Shown here piece after piece: positions 18,991 to 29,000 of a DNA stretch of 64,000 bases. The stretch is from Streptomyces sp. NBS 14/10. Its GTDB lineage: Bacteria > Actinomycetota > Actinomycetes > Streptomycetales > Streptomycetaceae. A program made the translations under genes and the position numbers. The notes below the pieces were generated by a model that had not been told where the DNA came from, searched no databases, and saw only the letters and a program-made list of their open reading frames with translations. Location of the stretch: NCBI RefSeq assembly GCF_002224125.1, contig NZ_NCSM01000007.1, positions 669,371 to 733,370 of the forward strand, in the 5' to 3' direction. Each line of letters begins with the position of its first letter. Within the stretch, counting starts at the first letter, position 1.

Positions 18991-19515
18991 CGGGTGCACC
19001 CCTACCGGCGCGGCCGGCGGCGGGCCGTACCCCTCCGCGATGCGCTGATGGTAGGTCTCGCGGTCGATGACCTCGAGGCCGACGATCTCCCAGGGCGGCA
19101 GCTTGGCCGTGGACCGGTGCTCGCCCCACAGCCGCAGGGCGACCGCCGCCGCGTCATGCAGGTCCCGCGCCTCTTCCCAGTAGCGGATCTCGGCGTGATC
19201 GTTGGCATAGCGGCTGGTCAGCAGGAACGGATGGTCATGCGCCAGCCGCTCGAGCGCCTGCCGGACGTCCCGCAGCGGGGCCTCCGCGCCCGAGAGGCTG
19301 AGGGTGACGTGCCACATCCGGGTGGCCTCACTGGGCACGCCCGGCGCGTCCGCCACGTCCACCGCGCCGGGCGCCTCGCCCACCCCAGCGCCCACGGTCC
19401 CGACACTGGCCAGGGTGCGCCCCACCGCTTCTTTGGGCAGCGCCCCGTCTTTGGGCAGCGCCCCCGAGCGCCCTCGTCTCACCGGCGGCCTCCTGTTGCT
19501 CGCTGCTCCGCTCAC
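18985..19515 (-). CDS. Conserved hypothetical protein between proA and proB
   Basis: Up to 176 residues from GTG 19515; ATG 19317 (MWHVTLSLSGAEAPLRDVRQ) gives 110 residues and is where recognisable structure begins. The core has a predicted alternating beta/alpha pattern and the segments FLLTSRYANDHAEIRYWEEA and LPPWEIVGLEVIDRETYHQR, ending GYGPPPAAPVGVHPY. The longer N-terminus is low-complexity, with a duplicated GALPK unit from an 18-bp direct repeat, so the shorter form may be the real one. No function is assigned; its position inside the pro locus is, as I recall, conserved in streptomycetes. Confidence 0.7.
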   Translation of the reverse strand: MSGAASNRRPPVRRGRSGALPKDGALPKEAVGRTLASVGTVGAGVGEAPGAVDVADAPGVPSEATRMWHVTLSLSGAEAPLRDVRQALERLAHDHPFLLTSRYANDHAEIRYWEEARDLHDAAAVALRLWGEHRSTAKLPPWEIVGLEVIDRETYHQRIAEGYGPPPAAPVGVHPY

Positions 19516-19705
19516 GCACCGGCCGGAGCCGGTGTTGCGCTGCGGTTACCCACGGTTCGATGTACGGGCCCACTGCCGGTGCGGCCCCGTGCAACAAAGT
19601 TGACCAGTCCGCGGGAGGCCGCGTGGCGATTTTCCGGAAGCTCTCCGTTGAATGAACGGACTTGTCGGATTTTCTCTCCCCTGAGTGACGTCCGTCACGC
19701 GTGCA

Positions 19706-20908
19706 TCATGTGTGCAGCACAACGAGGTCGTCCCGGTGCACGACCTCGCGCTCGTACGCCGGGCCCAGCTCGCGGGCCAGCTCGCGCGTCGACCGCCCGA
19801 TCAGCCGGGGGATCTCCTTGGCGTCGAAGTTGACCAGCCCACGGGCGACGGCCCGCCCCGCGGTGTCGCGCAGCTCGACCGGGTCCCCCGCGGTGAACTC
19901 GCCCTCCACGGCGGCGATACCGGCCGGCAGCAGCGAGGTACGGCGCTCCACCACGGCCCGCACCGCCCCGTCGTCCAGGGTGAGCGCCCCGCGCGGGGCG
20001 GAGGCGTGCGCCAGCCAGAGCAGCCGGTCGGCGGAGCGGCGGCCGGTGCGGTGGAAGAACGTGCCGGTGGGGCGGCCCAGCAGGGCGTCGCCGGCCCGGC
20101 TGGCGGAGGTCAGCACCACCGGGACACCGGCCGCGGCCGCGATCCGGGCCGCCTCCACCTTGGTGACCATGCCGCCGGTGCCCACCCCGGAGCGGCCCGC
20201 GCTGCCGATCGAGACGCCGTCCAGGTCCTTGGGGCCGGTGACCTCGGCGATCCGGGAGGTGCCGGGGGTCCGGGGGTCCCCGTCGTAGAGGCCGTCCACA
20301 TCGGAGAGCAGCACCAGCAGATCGGCCCGCACCAGATGGGCGACCAGGGCCGCGAGCCGGTCGTTGTCGCCGAACCGGATCTCGTCCGTGGCCACCGTGT
20401 CGTTCTCGTTGACGATCGGCACGGCCCCCATGGCCAGCAGCTGGTCCAGGGTGCGGGTGGCGTTGCGGTAGTGGGCGCGGCGGCTGGTGTCGTCGGTGGT
20501 CAGCAGCACCTGGCCGACCCGGCGCCCGTAGCGCGCGAAGGAGGCCGTGTAGCGGGCCACCAGCAGGCCCTGGCCGACGCTGGCGGCGGCCTGCTGGCGG
20601 GCCAGGTCGCGCGGGCGCCGCTCGAGCCCCAGCGGTGCCAGGCCCGCGGCGATGGCACCGGAGGAGACCAGGACTATCTCCTTGCCCTCTGCGCCGCCGG
20701 GACCGCCTGAGCCGCCGGGACCGCCTGAGCCGCCGGGACCGCCTGGGCCGTCCACGAATTTGGCGAGGACGTCCACCAGCGCGTCGACCCGGTCGGCGTC
20801 CAGACCTCCCGCCGCGGTGGTGAGGGAGGACGAACCGACCTTGACCACGATCCTGCGGGCCGCGGCCACCTCGTCCCGTACCGCCGCCGACCCGTCCTGC
20901 TCGCTCAC
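19706..20908 (-). CDS. proB: Glutamate 5-kinase with PUA domain and a Gly-rich insertion
   Basis: A 400-residue enzyme phosphorylating glutamate, the first and feedback-controlled step of proline synthesis. The amino-acid-kinase domain has VVKVGSSSLT, VLVSSGAIAAGL and VNENDTVATDEIRFGDND; a PUA domain follows from about residue 305. Start GTG 20908 is backed by GGGGAG upstream. Unusually, about 20 extra residues of Gly/Pro/Ser repeats lie between the first helix (LVDVLAKFVD) and the strand EIVLVSSGAI, about residues 53-75. They are encoded by a tandem repeat and should form a surface loop. Confidence 0.95.
   Translation of the reverse strand: MSEQDGSAAVRDEVAAARRIVVKVGSSSLTTAAGGLDADRVDALVDVLAKFVDGPGGPGGSGGPGGSGGPGGAEGKEIVLVSSGAIAAGLAPLGLERRPRDLARQQAAASVGQGLLVARYTASFARYGRRVGQVLLTTDDTSRRAHYRNATRTLDQLLAMGAVPIVNENDTVATDEIRFGDNDRLAALVAHLVRADLLVLLSDVDGLYDGDPRTPGTSRIAEVTGPKDLDGVSIGSAGRSGVGTGGMVTKVEAARIAAAAGVPVVLTSASRAGDALLGRPTGTFFHRTGRRSADRLLWLAHASAPRGALTLDDGAVRAVVERRTSLLPAGIAAVEGEFTAGDPVELRDTAGRAVARGLVNFDAKEIPRLIGRSTRELARELGPAYEREVVHRDDLVVLHT
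20696..20754. repeat. Tandem repeat encoding the ProB insertion
   Basis: Roughly 18-bp units (GCCGCCGGGACCGCCTGA) are repeated three times in frame within proB, encoding GGP/GGS repeats. Confidence 0.8.
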
Positions 20909-21320
20909 ACCGCTCCCCTGCTCGTCCCCATGGTCGTGCGCGCCCTGAAGAGCGCTTCTTTCTACACACTCATCATGACAAGCGCGCAATGTACGTCAGC
21001 CGGGCCGCCGGATGCCCACGTATTTCAGCCCCTGGACGCGCCGCTGTTTCAGCCCCTGGACGCGCCGCTCCGTCGAACACCCGACGAACCTCTAAAAGAA
21101 GACCCCGACGGCCGTCCACGGGTCGCTTTCCGGCCGTCTGTGAGTTGCCCGGCAGTCGCCTCGAAGTCGTCCGGTGGTCGCCTGAACGGCCTCGGGAGGC
21201 TCCTTTGGACCCGATTCGAGATGGTTGGCGCGGGCGCGGATTGTCACCGGGCCGGGCGGCGGCATACGGTCAGGGGTCCCCCCATACAGTTCCCTCGTCC
21301 TCCTGCCAGGAGCTCAACCC
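20909..21320. promoter_or_regulatory. Divergent intergenic region between proB and the glycerophosphotransferase
   Basis: This 412-base region must hold the promoters of both divergent genes. An AT-rich patch at about 20948-20985 could contain the proB promoter. A perfect 24-bp direct repeat lies at 21023-21046 and 21047-21070. No convincing gene is seen. Confidence 0.5.
21023..21070. repeat. 24-bp direct repeat, two copies
   Basis: Two adjacent units beginning TTTCAGCCCCTGGACGCG differ only in the last base, within the proB divergent region. Confidence 0.8.
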
Positions 21321-23432
21321 GTGCCCTCTGCCGGAATCGCCCCCCGCCGGGCCGTACAGCTGGCTGCGCTGCTCGCGATGCTGGTGTTCTTCACCACACA
21401 GCTCGTCGGCGCCGTGCTCCCGAACGTGCCCCTTCTGATCGCCGCCTCGGCGGGTGGCCTCGCGCTCGATCTCTATCTGCAGCACAAGCAACCTGGACTG
21501 CTGTCGCTGCTGGGCAAGGTCCGCCTCGACGTCACGGTGCGCCAGCTGTTCCGGGACATGCTCATCCTGGTGGGACTGCTGCGCATAGACGGCATCGCCC
21601 CGCTGAACGAGCAGGCGCCGCTGACGGCCGGGCTGCTGCTGTTCTATGTGACGCACTTCGCCTGCCAGGCCGTGGCCATACTGGTCCGCCGCACCCGCCA
21701 GCTGCCGTTCGTCACCCGCAACATCGACGCGTCGGCGCTGCGGCTGAGCGACGCGCCGCCGCGGCTGTTCGCCCGCCAGCACGCCCGCCGGCTGGTCCGC
21801 CTGTCGATCCCGGTCACCGCGGGGCTGCTGGTCACCGCGGGCACCAAGAACGCCGTATGGGGCGGGATCGGCGTGGCCGTCGGCCTGCTGATCGCGCTCG
21901 CCGGCACCGCCCACCTGGGCACCTGGCTGCTGCCGCGCAAGCGGGTGGCCAGTGAGGCCAAGGCGCTGGAGTGGCTGGACAAGTGGCTGGCGGAGTACCA
22001 GCCGACGGTCGGCATGTACTTCTCCGGCGGCACCACCTCCGCGTACCAGGCGAACATGTGGCTCTCCACACTCGCCGCGCTCGACGGCAACCCGATCATC
22101 GTGCTCCGCGAGCGCTTCATGGTGCAGAAGATCGACGCGACGGACGTGCCGATCGTGTGCCTGCCCAAGGTCGCGCATCTGATGCGGCTCGAGCACTCGA
22201 CGCTCAAGGTGCTGCTGCACCCGGCGAACTCCGGCAAGACCTCGCAGGTCCTGCGCATCCCGTCGATCAAGCACGCCTTCATCAACCACGGCGAGAGCGA
22301 CAAGCTCTCCAGCTGCAACCCGTACGCCAAGGCGTACGACGAGGTGTGGGTCGCGGGCCCGGCGGCGCGTGAGCGCTACCAGCTCGCCGACATCGGCGTC
22401 GAGGACAAGGACGTGGCCGAGGTCGGCCGCCCGCAGCTGGCCCCGATCCGCCCCTACGCGGCCGCGGCCACCGGCGCGCTCGGCGGCGCCGGCGGGGAGG
22501 ACTTCACCACCGTGCTGTACGCGCCCACCTGGGAGGGCTGGGACGGCAACCCGGGCAACACCTCGGTCATCCTGGCGGGTGAGAACATCGTCCGCGAGCT
22601 GCTGGCCGACCCCAAGGTGCGCCTCCTGTACAAGCCGCACCCGATGACCGGTTCGGTCGACCCGCGCGCGGGCCGCGCCAACGAGCGCATCATGGCGATG
22701 ATCGCCGAGGCGAACACCAAGCGGAGCGGCGACCGGCCCGGTCCGGAGGCCGCCGCCGAACTGGCCCGTCGCACCGACGAGCTCAACCGCCTCACCAGCA
22801 CCTCCTTCCGTCCCAGCGCGGACGAGATCGAGCGGATGAAGCTCCAGGGCGCCCCGGACAAGGACCGCGCCGCGGTCGTCACGGCGGCCACCACGGCCTG
22901 GGAGAACGCCTACTGGGCGTCGATGCCGGTGTGGGAGCACCAGATCGTCACCGGCCCCCGGCCGGCCATCTTCGCCTGCTTCAACCAGTCGGACCTGCTG
23001 ATCAGCGACGTCTCGAGCGTGGTCTCGGACTACCTGACCAGTGAGAAGCCGTACGCGGTGGCGAACACCAGCGGGCTGTCCGAGGTCGAGTTCAAGGCGG
23101 GCTTCCCGACGGTGCGCGCCGCGACCATCCTCACCCCGAAGGCGAAGGGCGTGACCACGCTCCTCGAAGCGGTCCGCGACCCGGCGAAGGACACCAACGT
23201 GGCCGCGCGCGCGGAGCTGAAGGTGCATCTGCTGGGCCCGTCCGACCCGCCGTCGCTGGTGCGCTTCAACGCGGCCGCCCAGGCCCTGTGTGCCAAGGCC
23301 GACGCCCGCCGGGCCCGGATGGCCACCCGCCTGGCGGACGAGATCCCCGCGCAGCGCGAGGCCAGGGACGCCGCCGAGGAGGCGGAGCTGGAGCCGGGCT
23401 CGCCCGAGGCGGAGGAGACGGCGGCGGTCTGA
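21321..23432 (+). CDS. CDP-glycerol glycerophosphotransferase family membrane protein
   Basis: A 703-residue protein. Several membrane segments occupy residues 1 to about 190 (AVQLAALLAMLVFFTTQLVG and others). The soluble domain is of the TagB/TagF Glyphos_transf type, with NPIIVLRER, SIKHAFINHGESDK, VRLLYKPHPMTGS and the hallmark LLISDVSSVVSDYLTSEKPY. Related enzymes add glycerol- or polyol-phosphate units to wall teichoic acid on the cytoplasmic face. GTG 21321 (VPSAGIAPRR) is chosen for its GGAG at 8-base spacing; the frame is open further upstream. The gene is isolated between proB and obg with a strong terminator behind it. Confidence 0.85.
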   Translation: MPSAGIAPRRAVQLAALLAMLVFFTTQLVGAVLPNVPLLIAASAGGLALDLYLQHKQPGLLSLLGKVRLDVTVRQLFRDMLILVGLLRIDGIAPLNEQAPLTAGLLLFYVTHFACQAVAILVRRTRQLPFVTRNIDASALRLSDAPPRLFARQHARRLVRLSIPVTAGLLVTAGTKNAVWGGIGVAVGLLIALAGTAHLGTWLLPRKRVASEAKALEWLDKWLAEYQPTVGMYFSGGTTSAYQANMWLSTLAALDGNPIIVLRERFMVQKIDATDVPIVCLPKVAHLMRLEHSTLKVLLHPANSGKTSQVLRIPSIKHAFINHGESDKLSSCNPYAKAYDEVWVAGPAARERYQLADIGVEDKDVAEVGRPQLAPIRPYAAAATGALGGAGGEDFTTVLYAPTWEGWDGNPGNTSVILAGENIVRELLADPKVRLLYKPHPMTGSVDPRAGRANERIMAMIAEANTKRSGDRPGPEAAAELARRTDELNRLTSTSFRPSADEIERMKLQGAPDKDRAAVVTAATTAWENAYWASMPVWEHQIVTGPRPAIFACFNQSDLLISDVSSVVSDYLTSEKPYAVANTSGLSEVEFKAGFPTVRAATILTPKAKGVTTLLEAVRDPAKDTNVAARAELKVHLLGPSDPPSLVRFNAAAQALCAKADARRARMATRLADEIPAQREARDAAEEAELEPGSPEAEETAAV

Positions 23433-23463
23433 CCCCGCCACGGCACGCCGCCGGACGCGTCGC

Positions 23464-23504
23464 AAAGGGCCCCGGGAGAACGCTCGGTTCTCCCGGGGCC
23501 CTTT
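23464..23504. terminator. Bidirectional terminator between convergent genes
   Basis: A perfect 18-bp stem (23464-23481 with 23487-23504, loop GCTCG) flanked by AAA and TTT lies between the glycerophosphotransferase and obg stop codons and should work in both directions. Confidence 0.9.
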
Positions 23505-23507
23505 GCC

Positions 23508-23571
23508 GTACGCACCGCCGTGGCGAGGCTGTACGCACCGCCGAGGCTTGCGGTACGCGCCGCCGTAGCGG
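23508..23571. repeat. Imperfect 20- to 23-bp tandem repeat near obg 3' end
   Basis: Three imperfect copies beginning GTACGC(A/G)CCGCCG lie between the terminator and the obg stop codon. Confidence 0.7.
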
Positions 23572-23585
23572 GCCCTCAGGCGCCG

Positions 23586-25019
23586 CTAGAAGGGCTCGAA
23601 CGCGTCGTACTCGTGCTGGGCCTCGTCCCGCTCCGCATCGCGCTCACGGCGGCGCTGGGCGGCCGGGCGCGGGGCCTCGAAGCGGTGGTCCTCGCCGCGG
23701 CGGCCGAGCATCTCCGCACCGGCCGTGAGGGTCGGCTCCCAGTCGAAGACGACGGCGTCGTCCGCGGCGCCGATGACGACCTCGTCGCCCGCCCGCGCCC
23801 CGGCCTTCACCAGCGCCTCCTCGACGCCCAGCCGGGCCAGCCGGTCGGCGAGGTAGCCGACGGCCTCGTCGTTGTTGAAGTCGGTCTGGCGGACCCAGCG
23901 CTCGGGCTTGTCGCCCACCACCCGGTAGAAGCCGTCCTCGGCGACGACCTTGAAGCCCGCGTCGTCCACGGCCTTCGGGCGGATGACGATACGGGTCGCC
24001 TCCTCCTTCGGCTTGGCGGCCCGCGCGTCCCCGACGATCTTCGCCAGGGCGTACGAGAGCTCCTTGAGGCCGTGCCGGGAGACCGCCGACACCTCGAAGA
24101 CCTGGTAGCCGCGGGCCTCCAGGTCCGGCCGGATGATGTCGGAGAGGTCCTGGCCGTCGGGGACGTCGACCTTGTTGAGGGCGACCAGCCGCGGCCGGTT
24201 CTCGAGGCCGCCGTACTCCCTCAGCTCCGCCTCGATGACGTCGAGGTCCGTCAGCGGGTCGCGCTCGGACTCCAGCGCCGCCGTGTCCAGGACGTGGACG
24301 AGCACCGAGCAGCGCTCGACATGGCGCAGAAACTCCAGGCCCAGGCCCTTGCCCTGGCTGGCGCCCGGGATCAGGCCCGGCACATCGGCGATGGTGTAGA
24401 CGGTCGAGCCCGCCGTCACCACGCCGAGGTTGGGCACCAGGGTGGTGAAGGGATAGTCGGCGATCTTCGGCTTGGCGGCCGAGAGCACCGAGATCAGCGA
24501 GGACTTTCCGGCGCTCGGGTAGCCCACCAGGGCCACGTCCGCGACGGTCTTGAGCTCCAGGACCACATCCCCGGCGTGGCCCGGCTCGCCCAGCAGCGCG
24601 AAGCCGGGGGCCTTGCGGCGGGCCGAGGCCAGCGCCGCGTTGCCCAGGCCGCCGCGGCCGCCCTGGGCGGCGACGAAGGTGGTGCCCTCCCCGACCAGGT
24701 CGGCCAGGACATTGCCCTGCGCGTCGAGGACGACGGTGCCGTCCGGGACGGGCAGGACCAGGTCCGTACCGTCCTTGCCGGAGCGGTTGCCGCCCTCGCC
24801 CGGTTTGCCGTTGGTGGCCTTGCGGTGCGGGCTGTGGTGGTAGTCGAGCAGCGTGGTGACCGACTGGTCGACGACCAGGATCACATCGCCGCCACGGCCG
24901 CCGTTGCCGCCGTCCGGGCCGCCGAGCGGCTTGAACTTCTCGCGGTGCACGGAGGCGCAGCCGTGGCCTCCGCTACCCGCGGCGACGTGCAGCTCGACGC
25001 GGTCCACGAAGGTGGTCAT
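23586..25019 (-). CDS. obg: GTPase Obg/CgtA
   Basis: A 477-residue Obg GTPase, involved in 50S subunit maturation and, in Streptomyces, in the onset of aerial growth. The glycine-rich Obg fold occupies about residues 1-158 ([19 protein letters not shown]), the G domain has P-loop GYPSAGKS (residues 166-173), [10 protein letters not shown] and NKVD, and the C-terminal OCT domain is present. The final 30 residues are highly charged. Start ATG 25019. It follows rpmA on the same strand after a strong hairpin, so read-through or a separate promoter is needed. Confidence 0.97.
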   Translation of the reverse strand: MTTFVDRVELHVAAGSGGHGCASVHREKFKPLGGPDGGNGGRGGDVILVVDQSVTTLLDYHHSPHRKATNGKPGEGGNRSGKDGTDLVLPVPDGTVVLDAQGNVLADLVGEGTTFVAAQGGRGGLGNAALASARRKAPGFALLGEPGHAGDVVLELKTVADVALVGYPSAGKSSLISVLSAAKPKIADYPFTTLVPNLGVVTAGSTVYTIADVPGLIPGASQGKGLGLEFLRHVERCSVLVHVLDTAALESERDPLTDLDVIEAELREYGGLENRPRLVALNKVDVPDGQDLSDIIRPDLEARGYQVFEVSAVSRHGLKELSYALAKIVGDARAAKPKEEATRIVIRPKAVDDAGFKVVAEDGFYRVVGDKPERWVRQTDFNNDEAVGYLADRLARLGVEEALVKAGARAGDEVVIGAADDAVVFDWEPTLTAGAEMLGRRGEDHRFEAPRPAAQRRRERDAERDEAQHEYDAFEPF

Positions 25020-25086
25020 GACGCTGTGCCTCCAAAGTTGCTACGTACGGTACGTCTTACGCACCGAATGTCTTAGGCGTAACGCA

Positions 25087-25136
25087 CCGAGGGCGGACCC
25101 GCTTCCCCATCACGGGAAAGAGCGGTCCGCCCTCGG
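25087..25136 (-). terminator. Hairpin between rpmA and obg
   Basis: A 13-bp perfect stem (25087-25099 with 25124-25136) with further pairing inside the loop lies just downstream of rpmA. It likely ends or attenuates the rplU-rpmA transcript before obg. Confidence 0.75.
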
Positions 25137-25164
25137 AAAGGTGTGTGGTGTCGCCCCGGGCTGA

Positions 25165-25422
25165 TTACTCAGCGACCGGAACGATGTTCACGACCTTGCG
25201 GCCACGCGCGGTGCCGAACTGAACCGCACCGGCGGCCAGCGCGAACAGCGTGTCGTCGCCGCCACGGCCGACGCCCGTGCCCGGGTGGAAGTGCGTGCCG
25301 CGCTGGCGGACCAGGATCTCACCCGCGTTGACGACCTGGCCGCCGAAGCGCTTGACGCCGAGCCGCTGGGCATTGGAGTCGCGACCGTTCCGGGTGGACG
25401 ATGCGCCCTTCTTGTGTGCCAT
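25165..25422 (-). CDS. rpmA: 50S ribosomal protein L27
   Basis: An 85-residue L27 starting [20 protein letters not shown], with the conserved basic core [21 protein letters not shown]27 reaches the peptidyl-transferase centre with its N-terminal tail. Start ATG 25422 is preceded by GGAG. It is 14 bases downstream of rplU and co-transcribed with it. Confidence 0.98.
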   Translation of the reverse strand: MAHKKGASSTRNGRDSNAQRLGVKRFGGQVVNAGEILVRQRGTHFHPGTGVGRGGDDTLFALAAGAVQFGTARGRKVVNIVPVAE

Positions 25423-25436
25423 CTCTCCTCAGTCCC

Positions 25437-25757
25437 TTACTTCGCAGCCGCGTCGATGCTGGTGATCTTCAGCGCGGTGTGCAGCTGACGGTGGCCGATC
25501 CGCTTGCGGTAGCCGGTCTTGTTCTTGTACTTCAGGATGTCGATCTTGGCGCCCTTGTGGTGGTCCACGACCTCGGCCTGGACCTTCACCCCGGCCAGCA
25601 CCCACGGGTCGCTGGTCACGGCGTCGCCGTCGACAACGAGCAGAGTCGAGAGCTCGACAGTGTCGCCGACCTTGCTGCTGGACAGACGGTCGACCTCAAT
25701 GACGTCGCCCACGGACACCTTCTGCTGGCGGCCGCCGGTGCGCACGATTGCGTACAC
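25437..25757 (-). CDS. rplU: 50S ribosomal protein L21
   Basis: A 106-residue L21 starting at GTG 25757 ([20 protein letters not shown]), with the C-terminal family motif [20 protein letters not shown]. It binds 23S rRNA together with L20. It leads the rplU-rpmA-(obg) unit. The preceding 290 bases carry its promoter/leader and the rne terminator, and the usual L21 leader control could operate here, although no specific structure could be proven by eye. Confidence 0.98.
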   Translation of the reverse strand: MYAIVRTGGRQQKVSVGDVIEVDRLSSSKVGDTVELSTLLVVDGDAVTSDPWVLAGVKVQAEVVDHHKGAKIDILKYKNKTGYRKRIGHRQLHTALKITSIDAAAK

Positions 25758-25989
25758 GCGGTTCTCACTCTCTCGCTAGTAATCGGGACCTCTGATGCCA
25801 GCCGCTCCCCACCGACCCGTACGGTCCGTGGTTCACCGATCGCCTCGTAGCGCCACACAGGGATGCCCAGGCAACGGCGAGCGGCCTCTCCCGACAGAGC
25901 GGGAGGGATTTGCTCAGGGGGTTGGCGTACAAACGCCGACGGTCAAGGTTACGGGGCCGGGACCAGGGGGTCAAACCGGGGCCGGGGCG

Positions 25990-26020
25990 GGGGTGTACAC
26001 CGTGTGTCGGTGCACACCCC
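25990..26020 (-). terminator. Hairpin terminator after rne
   Basis: Arms 25990-26000 and 26010-26020 pair completely on the minus strand when one G-U is allowed, and only imperfectly on the plus strand. It lies 28 bases past the rne stop. Confidence 0.7.
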
Positions 26021-26047
26021 GGGCGCCCCGGCCCCGGTCCGGCGTGC

Positions 26048-29000
26048 TCAGTCGTCGGTGGAGGCCGTGACCGAGGACGGCGTCTGCTGCTCCGCCGCCG
26101 CGGTCTTCTTGGCCGTCGTCTTCTTGGCCGTCGTCTTCTTCGCGGCGGTCTTCTTGGCGGTCGTCTTCTTCGCCGCCGTCTTCTTGGCCGCCGCCTTCTT
26201 CGCCGGCGCCTTCTTGGCGGCCTTGCGGGCCGTCTTCTTCGCCGGCGCCGGGGCTGCCGCCTCCTCCGGCTCCACCGCGGCCTCGGAAGCCGCCTCAGGA
26301 GCCTCGGACACCGCCTCGGGCGTCCCGGGCTCGGGCTCGACCGCCACCGGCTCCGGTGCCGACTCCGGCGCCGAGTCCTGGGCGGCCGCGCTGACGACCA
26401 CCACGGCCGCCTCCTCGGAGCCCGACGGCGAGCCCGCGGGAGCGGTCACCTTACGGGTCACCCGGCGGCGCGCACGAGGCGCGGACACCGGCTCAGGCGC
26501 CGCGACCGGCTCGGCCTCGGCCTTCGGCTCCTCCGCCGGGGCCGGGGCTTCCTTGGGCTCCTCGGCCGGCAGGACCACCACGGCCGCCTCCGGCCGCTCC
26601 GCGGCCTTCGGGGCGCCCGCGGGGGCCGTCACCTTCCGGGTCGCCCGGCGGCGCGTACGGCCACGCGTGGCGGCGGCCTCGGCCTCCGCGGCGCTGCTGT
26701 ACAGCTCCTCGTCGGCGGCGAAGGTCACCGGCTCCGGCATGGTCTTGTGCTCGGCGGCCTCGTGGGCGGCCTCGGCCACCGTCTCCGGCTCGGCCTCGGC
26801 CACGGCCGCCACGGCGGCCTCCACGACCTCGGCGGTCTCCGGGGACTCGGGCTCGGCCAGGTGGCCGGCGGCACCCTTCTTCTTCTTGCGCTTGCCGCCA
26901 CCGCCGCCGACCGCCGTCGGCTGGTCCATGTGGACGATCAGACCACGGCCGTTGCAGTGCACACAGGGCTCGGAGAAGGACTCCAGCAGGCCCTGGCCGA
27001 CCCGCTTACGGGTCATCTGGACCAGGCCCAGCGAGGTGACCTCCGCCACCTGGTGCTTCGTACGGTCCCGGCCCAGGCACTCCAGCAGCCGCCGCAGCAC
27101 CAGGTCCCGGTTGGACTCCAGCACCATGTCGATGAAGTCGATCACGATGATGCCGCCGAGGTCGCGCAGCCGCAGCTGGCGCACGATCTCCTCGGCCGCC
27201 TCCAGGTTGTTCCTGGTGACCGTCTCCTCCAGGTTGCCGCCCTGGCCGGTGAACTTGCCGGTGTTGACGTCGACCACGACCATCGCCTCGGTCCGGTCGA
27301 TCACCAGGGAGCCGCCGCTGGGCAGCCAGACCTTGCGGTCCAGCGCCTTCATCAGCTGCTCGTCGATCCGGTACGTGGCGAACACGTCGACGTCCGACGT
27401 CCACTTCTGGAGCCGGTCCGCGAGGTCCGGCGCGACATGCGAGACGTATCCGTGGATCGTGTCCCAGGCGCCGTCACCGCTCACGATGACCTTGGAGAAG
27501 TCCTCGTTGAAGATGTCGCGGACGACCCGGACGGTCATGTCCGGCTCGCCGTACAGCAGCGTGGGGGCGCCGCCGTTCTTCGACTTCTTCTGGATCTCCT
27601 CCCACTGCGCCTGGAGCCGCTGGACGTCGCGGGACAGCTCGTCCTCGCTCGCGCCCTCGGCCGCGGTGCGGACGATGACGCCCGCGTCCTCGGGAACGAT
27701 CTTCTTGAGGATCTGCTTCAGGCGCGCGCGCTCGGTGTCCGGCAGCTTGCGGCTGATGCCGGTCATCGAGCCCTCGGGCACGTACACCAGATAACGGCCG
27801 GGCAGGGAGACCTGGCTGGTCAGCCGGGCGCCCTTGTGGCCGATCGGGTCCTTGGTGACCTGGACCAGTACGGACTGTCCTGACTTGAGGGCGGTCTCGA
27901 TACGGCGCGGGCCGTTGGCGAGCCCCAGCGCCTCGAAGTTGACCTCGCCCGCGTAGAGGACGGCGTTACGGCCCTTGCCGATGTCGACGAAGGCGGCCTC
28001 CATCGACGGCAGGACGTTCTGCACCTTGCCCAGGTAGACGTTGCCGACGTAGCTGTTCGACTGTTCCTTGTTGACGAAGTGCTCGACGAGGACGTTGTCC
28101 TCCAGCACGCCGATCTGGGTGCGCTCGCCGTTCTGCCGGACGACCATCACCCGCTCGACCGCCTCGCGGCGGGCCAGGAACTCGGCCTCCGTGATGATCG
28201 GCACCCGGCGGCGGCCCTGCTCACGGCCCTCGCGGCGGCGCTGCTTCTTCGCCTCGAGCCGCGTCGACCCCTTGATCGACTGCACCTCGTCGGCGCCGGA
28301 CTCGGTCTCCTTCGCGCGCCGCTCCCGCGGCTCGCGGATCTTGACGACCGTACGCTCCGGGTCGTCGCCCGACTCGGCCTCGGCGGCGTCCCCGCTGCGC
28401 CGGCGGCGGCGCCGACGGCGACGGCTGCTGCTGGAGCCCCCGGCGCCGGCCGTCTCGTCGTCCTCTTCGGCCTCCTCGGCCTCGCCGGTGGCCTGCTCGT
28501 CCGCGCCCTCGCCCGGGTGCTCGTCCTCGTAGCGCTCGCCGGTCTCGCCCTCGGTGCTCTCGGCGTCCGCGGCCTCGCCCCGGCGGCGGCGCCGACCGCC
28601 ACGGCGACGGCGGCGGGACGGGCGCTCGCCCGACTCCTCGTCGCCGTGCTCGCCCTCCGGGAGCTCGGCCTCCTCGGCGGTCTCGGCCGTCTCCTCGGCC
28701 TCGGGCTGCGCGGCCTGGGCGGCCTGCTCGGCCTGGTCGTCAAACGCCTCGCCGCGGCGACGGCGACGGCGGCGCGCACCGCTGGTGGGCGCCGGCGGCT
28801 CGGCGATCCCGAACGCTCCCGCGTCCTCGGTCTCGTCCGTCTCATCCGCCTCGTCCGCCTCTTCGGCGGCCGCGGCGGCGGCCAGGGCCGCGCTCTCCGG
28901 CGTCTGGAACACCGGCTCGGTGAACACCGGCGCCTGGAACACGGCCGTCGGCGGCCGTGCGGCCCGGCGCCGCCCCCTGGCGGGAGCCTCCGGCTCGGCC

